Source: Caldilineaceae bacterium (GTDB taxonomy: Bacteria > Chloroflexota > Anaerolineae > Caldilineales > Caldilineaceae). From it: a stretch of DNA of 40,401 bases. Under the pieces are notes generated by a model. That model saw nothing but the letters and a program-made list of their open reading frames with translations. It did no database searches and was not told where the DNA came from. The stretch is taken from contig JAPOVP010000023.1 in the NCBI GenBank assembly GCA_026708085.1, positions 1-40,401 on the forward strand, in the 5' to 3' direction. Position numbers and translations under genes: made by a program. This document shows positions 32,837 through 40,401 of the stretch, one piece after another (the first letter of the stretch is position 1; every line of letters starts with the position of its first letter).

Positions 32837-33693
32837 GTCAGGGACCTTCCGGTCGTCTGGATGAAGATGTCCTCGAGGGTGGCCTCTTGGGTGTGGATGG
32901 TTTCGATGCGGTTGGTGCGCAGGATTTTGAGGAACTCGTCGCTATCGCCGAGGCCGTCCAGGGGGAAATCGGCTTGCTGGGTGGGGGCGGAGGTCCCGTC
33001 GTGGTGGTATTCGACTGTGACGCGACGCCGGCCATGTTGGAGGCGCAGGTTGCGGGGGGAGTCGATGAGGGTGATTTCGCCGTCGACGATGAAGGCGACG
33101 CGGTCGCAGATCTGGTCGGCGACGGTCATGTCGTGGGTTGTGAGGAAGATGGTGCGGCCTTCTTCCTTCTGCTGGCGGAGGATGTCCTTGATCTTCTGAC
33201 CGTTGACGGGGTCGAGGCCGGTGGTGGGCTCGTCGAGGAAGAGGAGGTCGGGCTTGTGAATCAGAGAGCGCACGAAGTTGAGGCGCATCTGCATGCCCTT
33301 GGAGAACTGGCTGAGGCGGGTATCTGCGTCTTCGGAGAGCCCGACCATTTCGAGCAGTTGCGCCGGCTCGAGGGTGTCACCGCTGTAGAGAGAGCGGAAG
33401 AGGGAGAGGTTTTCGCTGGCGGTCAGCTTCTGGTAGTGGTTGGGCAGCTCGAAGGCGACGCCTACCTGCTCGTAGTAGCTGTCGTCCCATTGGTTGAGCG
33501 GTTTGCCGAGGACGGTTATGCTGCCCTGGAAGCCGCGCAGGAGGCGGATCAGCACTTTTTGGGTGGTGCTTTTGCCGGCGCCGCTGGGCCCGAGGAATCC
33601 GAAGATTTCGCCCTCTTGGATGGAGAAGTCGATGCCGCGGACGGCTTCGGCACCGCCTGGATAGGTGTAAGAGAGGTTTTCTACGGAGAGCAT
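32833..33693 (-). CDS. ABC-2-type exporter ATPase, second exporter
   Basis: The 286-residue ATPase has Walker A GPSGAGKST, signature FSKGMQMR, Walker B LLFLDEP and the switch histidine in TTHD. The C-terminal part ends EATLEDIFIQTTGRSLT, as in CcmA/DrrA-type exporters. ATG 33693 follows AAGGAG and overlaps the regulator stop (TGATG). It drives the two permeases that follow. Confidence 0.92.
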   Translation of the reverse strand: MLSVENLSYTYPGGAEAVRGIDFSIQEGEIFGFLGPSGAGKSTTQKVLIRLLRGFQGSITVLGKPLNQWDDSYYEQVGVAFELPNHYQKLTASENLSLFRSLYSGDTLEPAQLLEMVGLSEDADTRLSQFSKGMQMRLNFVRSLIHKPDLLFLDEPTTGLDPVNGQKIKDILRQQKEEGRTIFLTTHDMTVADQICDRVAFIVDGEITLIDSPRNLRLQHGRRRVTVEYHHDGTSAPTQQADFPLDGLGDSDEFLKILRTNRIETIHTQEATLEDIFIQTTGRSLT

Positions 33694-34280
33694 CAATTCG
33701 CTCCTTGACCGGGCCGTTTGGGTGGGGAATGGGCGTTTTGGGGCTCTTCTATGGTGTTGTTGGGTGCGGGGTGAAGTTGGGCCGATCTGTACGCCCGCCA
33801 GTGTTCCAATACCAGGGGGTACTCCCTTTCCATGAAGGCGTAGAGGTCCCGCATTTCTTGCAGACGCTGGCGGCGGGCGGGGGAGGCTCCGTCGAGAAGC
33901 AGGAGGCCTTTTTCGGCAAGGCGGCGGAACTCGGTAAACTGCTGGGCTTTCTCTTCGAGCACGCGGGACCAGAAGTCGGGCACGATGCGGTAGAAGTCGC
34001 GGCGGTGGCCGGGCAGGCTGAGGCGCTCGATGATGCCCATGCGGATTAGCATGCGGGTGCCGGTGCTGATGGAGGATTTGCTGGCCTGAAGGGCGTCGGT
34101 GAGATCGTGCATGGTCTGGTGGGGCGGGTCGCAGATGAGGAGCCAGCTCAGGATTCTGCCGGTCATGCGGGGCAGGCCGGCCTCTTCCCAGAAGAGACCG
34201 AAACTCTCTACATATTCGTGCAAGTCGTTTTTTGGCAGCGCAACTGCAGCGGTCAGCGGTTTGTGGTCGGCGGCGCTCAT
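33693..34280 (-). CDS. GbsR/MarR-type winged-helix regulator
   Basis: The 195-residue protein has a winged-helix domain (about 30-110). It contains WEEAGLPRMTGRILSWLLIC, then MHDLTDALQASKSSIST as the recognition helix region, and IERLSLPGHRRDFYRI as the wing. A helical C-terminal part (about 115-175) should dimerise. This is the GbsR-like branch of MarR regulators that often controls exporter operons. Its start ATG 34280 overlaps the upstream permease stop (ATGA) and its stop overlaps the next ATPase (TGATG), so it is embedded in the operon. It probably binds the inverted repeat at 37384-37419 in the operon's own promoter. Confidence 0.85.
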   Translation of the reverse strand: MSAADHKPLTAAVALPKNDLHEYVESFGLFWEEAGLPRMTGRILSWLLICDPPHQTMHDLTDALQASKSSISTGTRMLIRMGIIERLSLPGHRRDFYRIVPDFWSRVLEEKAQQFTEFRRLAEKGLLLLDGASPARRQRLQEMRDLYAFMEREYPLVLEHWRAYRSAQLHPAPNNTIEEPQNAHSPPKRPGQGAN

Positions 34281-35362
34281 GTTTCGAGGGCCAGTTTTTG
34301 CTGCTGGCGGCCGATTACGCTGTTGAGGAGGACGAGGAGAACGGCGACGAGAACGGCCATCACGACGATGTCGATCAGGATGTCGGCAATGCCGGCGCCG
34401 TTTTGGGTCACTTCGAGCAGGGGGTTCATGAGGTAGTAGGTGGGAAAGATGCGGCCGATCCACTCGGGCACCTGCGGGAAAATCTTGAGGATACCGGGAG
34501 CGTAGAGCAGAATACCTGCGCCCTTAACGATTCCCATGAAGGTATCCATGTCCTTGGAGACGGAGCCGAGGATGATGCCGAAGGAGGAGGACATCAGGCC
34601 ACCGAGGGCGATCACGAGCAGAAGGAGGGCGACCTGGCCGACGAAGGCGCCGTTGATCAACAGAATGACCGAGCCCATGATCCCGCTGAGGATGAAGCCC
34701 ATCAGCGTCTTGGACAGGTAGACATCGAGCAGCGAAGTGGGCGTAGAGGTCAGGGCGACCAGGGTGCGATCCCTTTTCTCATCGAGCAGCGATGCGGCCG
34801 GGAAAAAGAGTCCACCGAGGACGATTGACATGATCAGGAGCAGGGGTAACAGACGCTGCGACCAGGTCTGTGTATTGGCGCTGCCTATCTGCTCCGCATT
34901 GACGGTGACGGGAAGCTGTTCGATGCTGCTGCCGATTCCGGCGGTCATGGCGCGTGCGATGGCAGATTCCAGGAGCAGGAGATTGCGCACTCCTGCCTCC
35001 CCCCAGCGGTAGACGGTAAAGTCGACCTCTGCGCTGTCGTCTTCGAGGGACGCGACGAAGCCGGCGGGCAGGCTGAGGCCGATCTCTTCGCTACCGCGTT
35101 CGACAGCGCTTTGGAGCGCCACTTCGGAATCGTACATGGTGGTGTTGATGCTGGGATGGTCGCGCAGCGGACTGGTGAACTGTTCACTGTCGCCGGCGTC
35201 GTAGATGCCCAGGCGCGGTGTCTGCGCGAGGAGGTCGCCGAATACAAGCGCGATGAGCAGGCTGAGGACGACCGGCATAACGAGCACATAGAGGACCATG
35301 AAGTTGGTTGCGCCGAGGCGTGCGTCTTTGCCCATCAGAATTGCAATTCGCTGGATATCCAT
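34277..35362 (-). CDS. ABC-2-type exporter permease with external domain, first exporter
   Basis: The 361-residue protein has one N-terminal helix (about 18-40), an external domain of about 140 residues with TPRLGIYDAGDSEQFTS and a later ALQSAVERGSEEIGLSLPAG, then five C-terminal helices. SLLDEKRDRTLVALTSTPTS is the coupling segment. This is the ABC2_membrane_3/YhgE-like layout also seen in linearmycin-type resistance permeases. Start ATG 35362 overlaps the partner permease stop (TGATG). Confidence 0.9.
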   Translation of the reverse strand: MDIQRIAILMGKDARLGATNFMVLYVLVMPVVLSLLIALVFGDLLAQTPRLGIYDAGDSEQFTSPLRDHPSINTTMYDSEVALQSAVERGSEEIGLSLPAGFVASLEDDSAEVDFTVYRWGEAGVRNLLLLESAIARAMTAGIGSSIEQLPVTVNAEQIGSANTQTWSQRLLPLLLIMSIVLGGLFFPAASLLDEKRDRTLVALTSTPTSLLDVYLSKTLMGFILSGIMGSVILLINGAFVGQVALLLLVIALGGLMSSSFGIILGSVSKDMDTFMGIVKGAGILLYAPGILKIFPQVPEWIGRIFPTYYLMNPLLEVTQNGAGIADILIDIVVMAVLVAVLLVLLNSVIGRQQQKLALET

Positions 35363-36420
35363 CAGAATTTCCTCATTATGGCGGCGGTTCCGACCGCCAT
35401 CGAACCTGCGCCGATCAGGAGCAGAAGTGTCAGGTTGCCGGCCACGTCTGCCCAGCCGGCGCCGAAGTTGATGATGCGGTGCAGGGAGTCCACGAAGTAA
35501 AAGGAAGGGATGAACTCCATCCAGCCGGTAGCGAGGCCGGGCAGGAGAATCGAAAAGCCGGGGAACACCATAGGGATGATAAACACAATCGCCCACCCCA
35601 TCACGGACGTATTGTCCTTCGAGATTGCGGCGATAAAGAAACCGAGGCCGACCATCAGGAAACTGCCCAGCAGCAGCGTTGCCAGGAGGAGGAGCGGCGC
35701 CGTGCCCAAAATACCCATCACGGCACTGAGGATCAGTACCTGGCCGAAAGCCAAGGCCATCCCCATCAGGGCCTTGCCGACAAAGAATTGATGCAAGCGC
35801 AGGGGGCCTGTGACGAGGGCGCGTGCGGTGCCATTGTCGACGTCGCGGTTGAGGAGAGTCGCCAGCCCAAAGACCTCTATCACGACAATCATCATCAGTA
35901 GAAGGGGCGCCAACCGATCGCGCATCGAGAGAGGCGCGCCGGTCATGTCATTGCCGAGCACGACCTGGGTGTCGTTGAAACGGGCTAAGTCAGCCAGCGT
36001 CTCCGGATTCACGGTATTGGCGATTAGCACCAGCACATCATGGAAAATCTGCTTTGCTTCTGCAGGGACGCCGGGGGCGTAGTAAGCGTTCAACTCCACC
36101 GTCTCCCCTCTGGCGGCGGCCGCGGTCAGGTCGGCGGGAAGCGACAGGCCGACGAAGAAGTCACCGGTCTCTTCCAGCGCGGTCAGCATCTCGGCCTCGG
36201 AGTCGAAGATAGTATAGTCGCCAGATTCATCTACGAGGCGCTGGTAGAGGGGAATCTCCCGATCCTCGATGAAGAAGGCCATGCCGAGGCTTTGGTCGAC
36301 CTGGTTGGGGAGCAGGAAGTAGATGACAAGGTAGAAGACCACGCCTATTGCGGTGACAATGGCGAAGAAGCGGTGGCGGAAGAAGAGTTTGATGTCATTG
36401 ACGACGAGAATGCCGATCAT
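35362..36420 (-). CDS. ABC-2-type exporter permease with external domain, first exporter
   Basis: The 352-residue paralogue of the downstream permease has the same layout: an N-terminal helix (about 18-38), an external domain (about 45-175, with LGMAFFIEDREIPLYQRLVD), and five to six C-terminal helices with LLNRDVDNGTARALVTGPLR as the coupling segment. Start ATG 36420 overlaps the ATPase stop (ATGA). The two permeases should form a heterodimer. Confidence 0.9.
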   Translation of the reverse strand: MIGILVVNDIKLFFRHRFFAIVTAIGVVFYLVIYFLLPNQVDQSLGMAFFIEDREIPLYQRLVDESGDYTIFDSEAEMLTALEETGDFFVGLSLPADLTAAAARGETVELNAYYAPGVPAEAKQIFHDVLVLIANTVNPETLADLARFNDTQVVLGNDMTGAPLSMRDRLAPLLLMMIVVIEVFGLATLLNRDVDNGTARALVTGPLRLHQFFVGKALMGMALAFGQVLILSAVMGILGTAPLLLLATLLLGSFLMVGLGFFIAAISKDNTSVMGWAIVFIIPMVFPGFSILLPGLATGWMEFIPSFYFVDSLHRIINFGAGWADVAGNLTLLLLIGAGSMAVGTAAIMRKF

Positions 36421-37283
36421 CCTTGTAACCCCCTGCCGGTGATATCGAAGAAGATATCTTCCAGCGTTGCTTCCTCGCTGTGGACGGTGAGGATGCGCTC
36501 ATTCTTGAATAGGTCGAAGACTGTCTGCGGGGTCTGGTCTTCATCGAGCGTCACCTCGCGCACTTCGATGTCGCCGTTGGGCAGCTCGACCTCCACTTTG
36601 AGGGCGCGCATGCCGAAGCGCTGTTTGAGGCGGGCCGGCGTGTCGAGGGCGACGATTTTGCCCTGGTTGAGGAAGGCGACGCGGTCAGACAGCTTGTCGG
36701 CTTCAACCATATCGTGCGTGGTCAGAAAGACGGTTGTTCCCGTCTGGGTAGCGGCGCGGATCAAGGTGTGGATCGTTTCGGTGGAGACGGGATCGAGGCC
36801 GTCGGTCGGTTCGTCGAGGAAGAGCATTTTGGGATCGCTGACCAGGGCGCGCGCCATCATGAGACGTTGCTTCATGCCTTTGGAGTAGTTGGCGACGTGT
36901 TCCTTGTCGCGGCCGCCGAGACCGACCTTCTGAAGCAGGTCTACGGCGTCGAAATCAGGTACTTTGTAGAGTTTGGCGAAGAGATCGAGATTTTCGACGG
37001 CGCTCATCTGCTCGTACAGATTGGTGAATTCGAAAGAGATGCCGATCTCCTGCTGGACCTGCTTGCGGTCTTTGACGATATCCATGCCGAGGAGGGTGGC
37101 TGAGCCGTTCTGGGGCGTAAGCTGACCGGTCAGCATCTTGACGACGGTGGATTTGCCGGCGCCGTTGGGGCCGAGGAAGCCGATGACTTCGCCTTCGGCG
37201 ACATCGAAGGAGATGTCGTCGACGGCGAGGATGTCGCCGTAGCTGAAGGTCAGGTCTTTCACCGAAATTGCGGGATGTGCCAT
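36417..37283 (-). CDS. ABC-2-type exporter ATPase, first exporter
   Basis: The 288-residue ATPase is the first gene of the seven-gene exporter operon. It has Walker A GPNGAGKST, signature YSKGMKQR, Walker B MLFLDEP with the D-loop DGLDP, and the switch histidine in TTHD. The end EEATLEDIFFDITGRGLQG is typical of the class. ATG 37283 follows AAGGAG with eight bases of spacing. The promoter and operator lie about 90-135 bases upstream. Confidence 0.93.
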   Translation of the reverse strand: MAHPAISVKDLTFSYGDILAVDDISFDVAEGEVIGFLGPNGAGKSTVVKMLTGQLTPQNGSATLLGMDIVKDRKQVQQEIGISFEFTNLYEQMSAVENLDLFAKLYKVPDFDAVDLLQKVGLGGRDKEHVANYSKGMKQRLMMARALVSDPKMLFLDEPTDGLDPVSTETIHTLIRAATQTGTTVFLTTHDMVEADKLSDRVAFLNQGKIVALDTPARLKQRFGMRALKVEVELPNGDIEVREVTLDEDQTPQTVFDLFKNERILTVHSEEATLEDIFFDITGRGLQG

Positions 37284-37373
37284 GCTGTTGCTCCTTACAT
37301 CGGGACGCTAGTGGCGGCGGGCGGTTTTGGCCGCATAACGTTTCGAGCGTCAGACAGAAGAGTGAACATGGAA

Positions 37374-37402
37374 AGAGTAGCATGTTCTGTTTGTTCAGTC
37401 AA
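37374..37402 (-). promoter_or_regulatory. Promoter of the dual-exporter operon
   Basis: On the minus strand TTGACT (37402-37397) lies 17 bases from TACTCT (37379-37374). The -10 is weak (three of six), but the spacing is exact and the -35 lies in the 10-base centre of the inverted repeat at 37384-37419. The start point would be near 37367, with an 84-base leader before ATG 37283. Confidence 0.6.
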
Positions 37403-37419
37403 TACCGAACAAACAGAAC
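37384..37419. promoter_or_regulatory. Perfect 13-bp inverted repeat, candidate regulator operator
   Basis: GTTCTGTTTGTTC (37384-37396) and GAACAAACAGAAC (37407-37419) are perfect complements around a 10-base centre. One half-site fills most of the -35/-10 spacer of the exporter promoter and the other lies just upstream of the -35. A dimeric regulator bound here would block RNA polymerase. The GbsR/MarR-type protein in the operon is the natural candidate. Confidence 0.75.
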
Positions 37420-37691
37420 TTTCTGACGGTTTCCTGACATTTCAAGGAAGTGGGGACCGGGTAATTCGTAACGCATTGTGTGTGGTCCAATGCCGGTGGG
37501 AGGGACCCTCTGATTTGGCAAGGAAGGTGCTGCCATCCTGTGCGTAAGGAAGGTCGACAAATTCTGGAATCCTACTCTGTGGCGTATACTTTGCATTGGA
37601 GGCACAAAAGCTATTCAGGCGCGGCAGTTTCGAAGAACGCAATGCTTATTGGGGAACGGCTAAACGCCTGGTGCAAGGAGAAAGATGGGTA
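37420..37691. other. Divergent intergenic stretch before aldo/keto reductase
   Basis: Between the exporter promoter and the reductase ATG. TATACT at about 37576 is a possible -10 for the reductase, but no good -35 lies at 16-18 bases. I see no other feature. Confidence 0.45.
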
Positions 37692-38504
37692 ATGGAAACT
37701 CTGAAACTTAACGACGGTGGGCGTCTCCCGGTACTGGGTTTAGGTACGTGGCAGATGGGGGGCGGGCGCAGCCGCGACTATTCGCGGGATGACGAGATGA
37801 CCGCCATCATCCGTGATTCGATCGAGATGGGGTATACGCATATTGACACGGCGGAGATGTACGGTGTCGGTCATTGCGAGGAGTTGGTGGGGCGGGCGAT
37901 GCAGGATTTCGCGCGTGAGGATATATTCCTGACGACCAAGGTACTGGCCGACAACGTGCGTTACGATGATCTGTTGCGGGCGCTGGACGGGAGCCTGGAG
38001 CGGTTGCAGGCGGAGTATGCCGACATGTACCTCATCCACTGGCCCAACCCGAATGTACCGCTGGAGGAGTCGTTCCGAGCACTGAATCGCGTCGTTGCGG
38101 AGGGCCGGGTGAAGCGGGTCGGCGTGAGTAATTTCGACGTGGCGCTGTTTCGCGAGGCGGAGGAGCTGTGCGAGACGCCGGTGGTGACGAACCAGGTGCG
38201 CTACAATCTGTACACGCGGGAGCCGGAGGAGAACGGGCTGCTGCGCTACTGCCAAGAGAACAATGTCGTGCTCACGGCTTACTGTCCGTTGAAGGACGGG
38301 GTGATGCAGAACGAGACGGTGCAGGCGGTGGCGCGCAAGCACGGCGCCACGGCGGCGCAGGTTGCGATTCGCTGGCTGACGCGGCAGCCGCAGGTGGTGA
38401 CGATTCCGATGTCGACGAATCGGGACCATTTGCGGCAGAACATGGAGGCGTTGACGCTGGCGCTGGATGAGGAGGACGTGCAGCGGTTGGATGCCATTGG
38501 ATAG
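37692..38504 (+). CDS. Aldo/keto reductase
   Basis: The 270-residue NADPH-dependent reductase acts on aldehydes or ketones. The catalytic tetrad is present: Asp52 and Tyr57 in IDTAEMYGVG, Lys83 in TTKVL and His116 in LIHWPNP. The barrel ends with TIPMSTNRDHLRQNMEAL, the usual cofactor-binding segment. ATG 37692 is used because AAGGAG lies upstream (37675-37680) and the fold starts here; the longer open frame has no family match. The product resembles the 2,5-diketo-gluconate reductase branch in length. TldD follows after 80 bases. Confidence 0.92.
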   Translation: METLKLNDGGRLPVLGLGTWQMGGGRSRDYSRDDEMTAIIRDSIEMGYTHIDTAEMYGVGHCEELVGRAMQDFAREDIFLTTKVLADNVRYDDLLRALDGSLERLQAEYADMYLIHWPNPNVPLEESFRALNRVVAEGRVKRVGVSNFDVALFREAEELCETPVVTNQVRYNLYTREPEENGLLRYCQENNVVLTAYCPLKDGVMQNETVQAVARKHGATAAQVAIRWLTRQPQVVTIPMSTNRDHLRQNMEALTLALDEEDVQRLDAIG

Positions 38505-38584
38505 GTGCCGGCCTGACGGACGGACCTGGGGTGGGACCGACAGTAGTTTGCAGGAACGATGAGAGAATAGAGACAGGAGAACCT

Positions 38585-39973
38585 ATGCTTCCGACTGAAT
38601 CGATCCGACGGGTGTTGGATGCCGGGCTCACGAAGGGCGCCGACCTGGCAGAAGTGTATCTGGAGAACAAGGAGAGTCTTTCGCTGACGCTGGACGAGGG
38701 GCGGCTGGAAAAGGCGACGCAGGGCAATGACATTGGAGGGGGCGTGCGGGTCTTTTATGGGAACAATGCGGCCTACGCTTACACCGATGATCTGACGGAG
38801 GAGTCGCTGATTGAGGCGGCCGGGGTTGCGGCGGCCGCGGCGGAGAACGCAAATAATGCGCAGGTGTGCGCGGATCTGACGAAGCGGGAGAGCCCTGTCG
38901 TGTCCCGGATCGAGCGCCCGTTTGAGGAGATGTCGACGCAGGAGAAGGCCGGCATTTTGCGAGAGATGGACGAGGTCACGCGGCAGCACAGCCCGCATAT
39001 TGTCAGCGTGCAGTGCGGCTATACGGAGACGCGGCGGCGGGTCTGGGTCTATAACTCCGAGGGAGTTTGGGCGGAGGACGACCGCGCCTTTATCGAATTT
39101 CAGGGGCAGGTGGCGGCGCAGAAGGGGGATGTGCGCCAGTCGAGCGCCACGGGGGTCGGAGGGCAGGTGGGATTGGAGTTCTTCGACGATCGCGATCCGG
39201 TGGCGATGATGCCGGAGGCGGCTGACACGGCGCTGCTGATGTTGGATGCGAGGCCGGCGCCGGCAGGCGAGATGCCTGTCGTGATCAACAATGGCTGGGG
39301 GGGCGTCCTTTTCCACGAGGCCTGCGGCCACTGTATGGAGGCGGACTTTATCACGAAAGGCGCCTCGGCCTACACAGGGCTGGTGGGCGAGAAGGTGGGG
39401 CCGGATTTTCTGACCGCTTACGACGACGGCACGATCCCGGGACGGCGGGGGACGATGCGCTTTGACGATGAGGGCGCGCCGACGAACCGGACTGTGTTGA
39501 TCGAGAACGGCATTCTGAAGGAGTATATGTGGGATTTAACGGAGGCGCGGCGGGCGGGTCGGGCGTCGACGGGCAACGGGCGGCGTCAGACTTTCCGAGA
39601 CATGCCGATGCCGCGCATGACGAATACTTATATCGACGCGGGCCCGCACGACCCGGAGGAGATCATTGGGTCGGTGAAGAAGGGGCTGTATGCCAAGAGG
39701 TTGGGCGGCGGACAGGTGGAGATCGGACGCGGGGATTACGTGTTCACCGTCACTGAGGGATGGTTGATCGAGGATGGCAAGCTGACAGCGCCGGTGCGCG
39801 GCGCGACGCTGGTGGGCAACGGTCCGGAGACGCTGCGGCTGATGGATATGATCGGGACGGACATGGCGCTGGATCCGGGGCGGGGCATGTGCGGCAAAGG
39901 GCAGTGGGCGCGGGTGAGCGTCGGCCAGCCGACGGTGCGCGTGCCGAAGCTGACGGTTGGGGGAACGGAGTGA
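38585..39973 (+). CDS. tldD: Metalloprotease TldD
   Basis: The 462-residue subunit of the TldD/TldE protease acts on unfolded or modified peptides (microcin B17 processing, CcdA turnover in E. coli). The zinc motif is HEACGH (His244, Glu245, His249) in GWGGVLFHEACGHCMEADF. Family landmarks are ADLAEVYLENKESLSLTLDE near the start, DDGTIPGRRGTMRFDDEG, and RMTNTYIDAGPHDPEE. The ATG at 38585 follows AGGAGA with five bases of spacing; a longer frame to 38531 is less likely. The partner PmbA/TldE gene begins about 100 bases downstream. Confidence 0.95.
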   Translation: MLPTESIRRVLDAGLTKGADLAEVYLENKESLSLTLDEGRLEKATQGNDIGGGVRVFYGNNAAYAYTDDLTEESLIEAAGVAAAAAENANNAQVCADLTKRESPVVSRIERPFEEMSTQEKAGILREMDEVTRQHSPHIVSVQCGYTETRRRVWVYNSEGVWAEDDRAFIEFQGQVAAQKGDVRQSSATGVGGQVGLEFFDDRDPVAMMPEAADTALLMLDARPAPAGEMPVVINNGWGGVLFHEACGHCMEADFITKGASAYTGLVGEKVGPDFLTAYDDGTIPGRRGTMRFDDEGAPTNRTVLIENGILKEYMWDLTEARRAGRASTGNGRRQTFRDMPMPRMTNTYIDAGPHDPEEIIGSVKKGLYAKRLGGGQVEIGRGDYVFTVTEGWLIEDGKLTAPVRGATLVGNGPETLRLMDMIGTDMALDPGRGMCGKGQWARVSVGQPTVRVPKLTVGGTE

Positions 39974-39979
39974 AGGGGC

Positions 39980-40010
39980 AGTAGTCAGTAGTCAGTGGTC
40001 AGTGGTCAGT
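39980..40010. repeat. Heptad tandem repeat (AGTAGTC/AGTGGTC)
   Basis: Four units lie directly after the TldD stop codon and before the PmbA/TldE gene, so the pair is separated by a heptad array. Confidence 0.8.
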
Positions 40011-40073
40011 TGGGAGAGTCTTGAGACATTAGAGCAGGCTGCGCCCTTTGGGGGCGGGAGTGGGAGCATAGAC

Positions 40074-40401
40074 GTGGACTATCTTGAGTTTGCTAAGGAC
40101 GTGGTTGCGCGGGCGGTTGAGCGGGGTGTGGAGGCGGAAGCCTATATCAGTGTGGGGCAGAATACGTCGGTCAACGTGGACCGGGGCGAGGTGGAGAAAC
40201 TTTCGCAGGCAGGCTCGAAGGGGCTGGGCGTGCGGGTGATCCGAGACGGCAAGATGGGCTATGCCTATACGTCGGACTTCGGGGAGAGCAGCGTCGGGAA
40301 GACGATCGAGGCGGCGGTCAATCTGGCTGACGTGGCGGATGGTGATGAATACCGCTCGCTGCCGGCGCCGCAGCCGCTGCCGGAGGAGGACCTGGATATC
40401 T
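40074..40401 (+). CDS. PmbA/TldE-family protein, N-terminal part, cut by window end
   Basis: The open frame starts at GTG 40074 (GGGAG seven bases upstream) and runs off the window after 109 codons. The start VDYLEFAKDVVARAVERG, then AEAYISVGQNTSVNVDRGEV, GLGVRVIRDGKMGYAYTSDF and KTIEAAVNLADVADGDEY match the N-terminal domain shared by TldD and PmbA/TldE. TldE lacks the HExxxH zinc site; that region is beyond the window. It forms the heterodimeric protease with the upstream TldD. Confidence 0.85.
   Translation, partial: MDYLEFAKDVVARAVERGVEAEAYISVGQNTSVNVDRGEVEKLSQAGSKGLGVRVIRDGKMGYAYTSDFGESSVGKTIEAAVNLADVADGDEYRSLPAPQPLPEEDLDI

Overview
The window reads as a stretch of bacterial chromosome with high G+C and tightly packed genes. 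The protein types fit a Chloroflexota (Caldilinea-like) environmental bacterium: Tat-dependent substrate-binding lipoproteins, many ABC importers and exporters, a sugar-acid catabolic cluster, and DUF2089/SHOCT-like proteins. That placement is inferred from gene content and repeat style, not from a marker gene. I see no rRNA, tRNA, CRISPR array, transposase or phage gene. Intergenic spaces are rich in short repeats: heptads of the type AGTGGTC, a 55-bp two-hairpin element present twice, and a palindromic element with arms GGGCACCC/GGGTGCCC.

Layout. 1-8.6 kb (+): a small membrane protein, an OppF-type ATPase, a B12-binding-type radical SAM enzyme, a large family 5 substrate-binding lipoprotein and an OppB-type permease, then a Tat lipoprotein with two Cache-like domains. 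OppC and OppD are not in the window. 8.9-16.7 kb (-): a sugar ABC importer (binding protein and two permeases) followed by a Gfo/Idh oxidoreductase, a GATase-like/deacetylase-like fusion and an enolase-superfamily enzyme. A decayed second permease gene lies between importer and enzymes. 16.9-22.2 kb (+): from a near-consensus promoter, a small protein, a DUF2089 Zn-ribbon/HTH protein, a 500-residue beta-solenoid protein, a divergent small protein, an ABC-2 exporter (ATPase and permease) and a SHOCT-like protein. Three of these proteins share the same helical-hairpin module.

22.4-24.3 kb (+): a promoter, a structured RNA with competing pairings and an intrinsic terminator, all ahead of a small SWIM zinc-finger gene, then a flippase-like membrane protein. 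24.7-30.5 kb (+): M16 peptidase, RecF, alanyl-tRNA editing protein, a Cache-like lipoprotein and a Rieske oxygenase alpha subunit. 30.6-37.3 kb (-): a small charged protein, a 69-bp tandem repeat array, and a seven-gene operon encoding two ABC-2 exporters with a GbsR/MarR-type regulator between them. The operon starts at a promoter whose -35 box lies inside a perfect 13-bp inverted repeat. 37.7-40.4 kb (+): aldo/keto reductase, TldD, and the start of a PmbA/TldE partner cut by the window edge.

How the genes work together. The sugar cluster pairs uptake with oxidation or dehydration of the imported sugar. The 17-22 kb locus looks like an envelope-associated module in which a DUF2089 protein may regulate a beta-solenoid/SHOCT set and an exporter. 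The 31-37 kb operon looks like a self-regulated export or resistance system. The structured RNA, the SHOCT-module locus and the operator/promoter at 37.4 kb are the items most worth following up.
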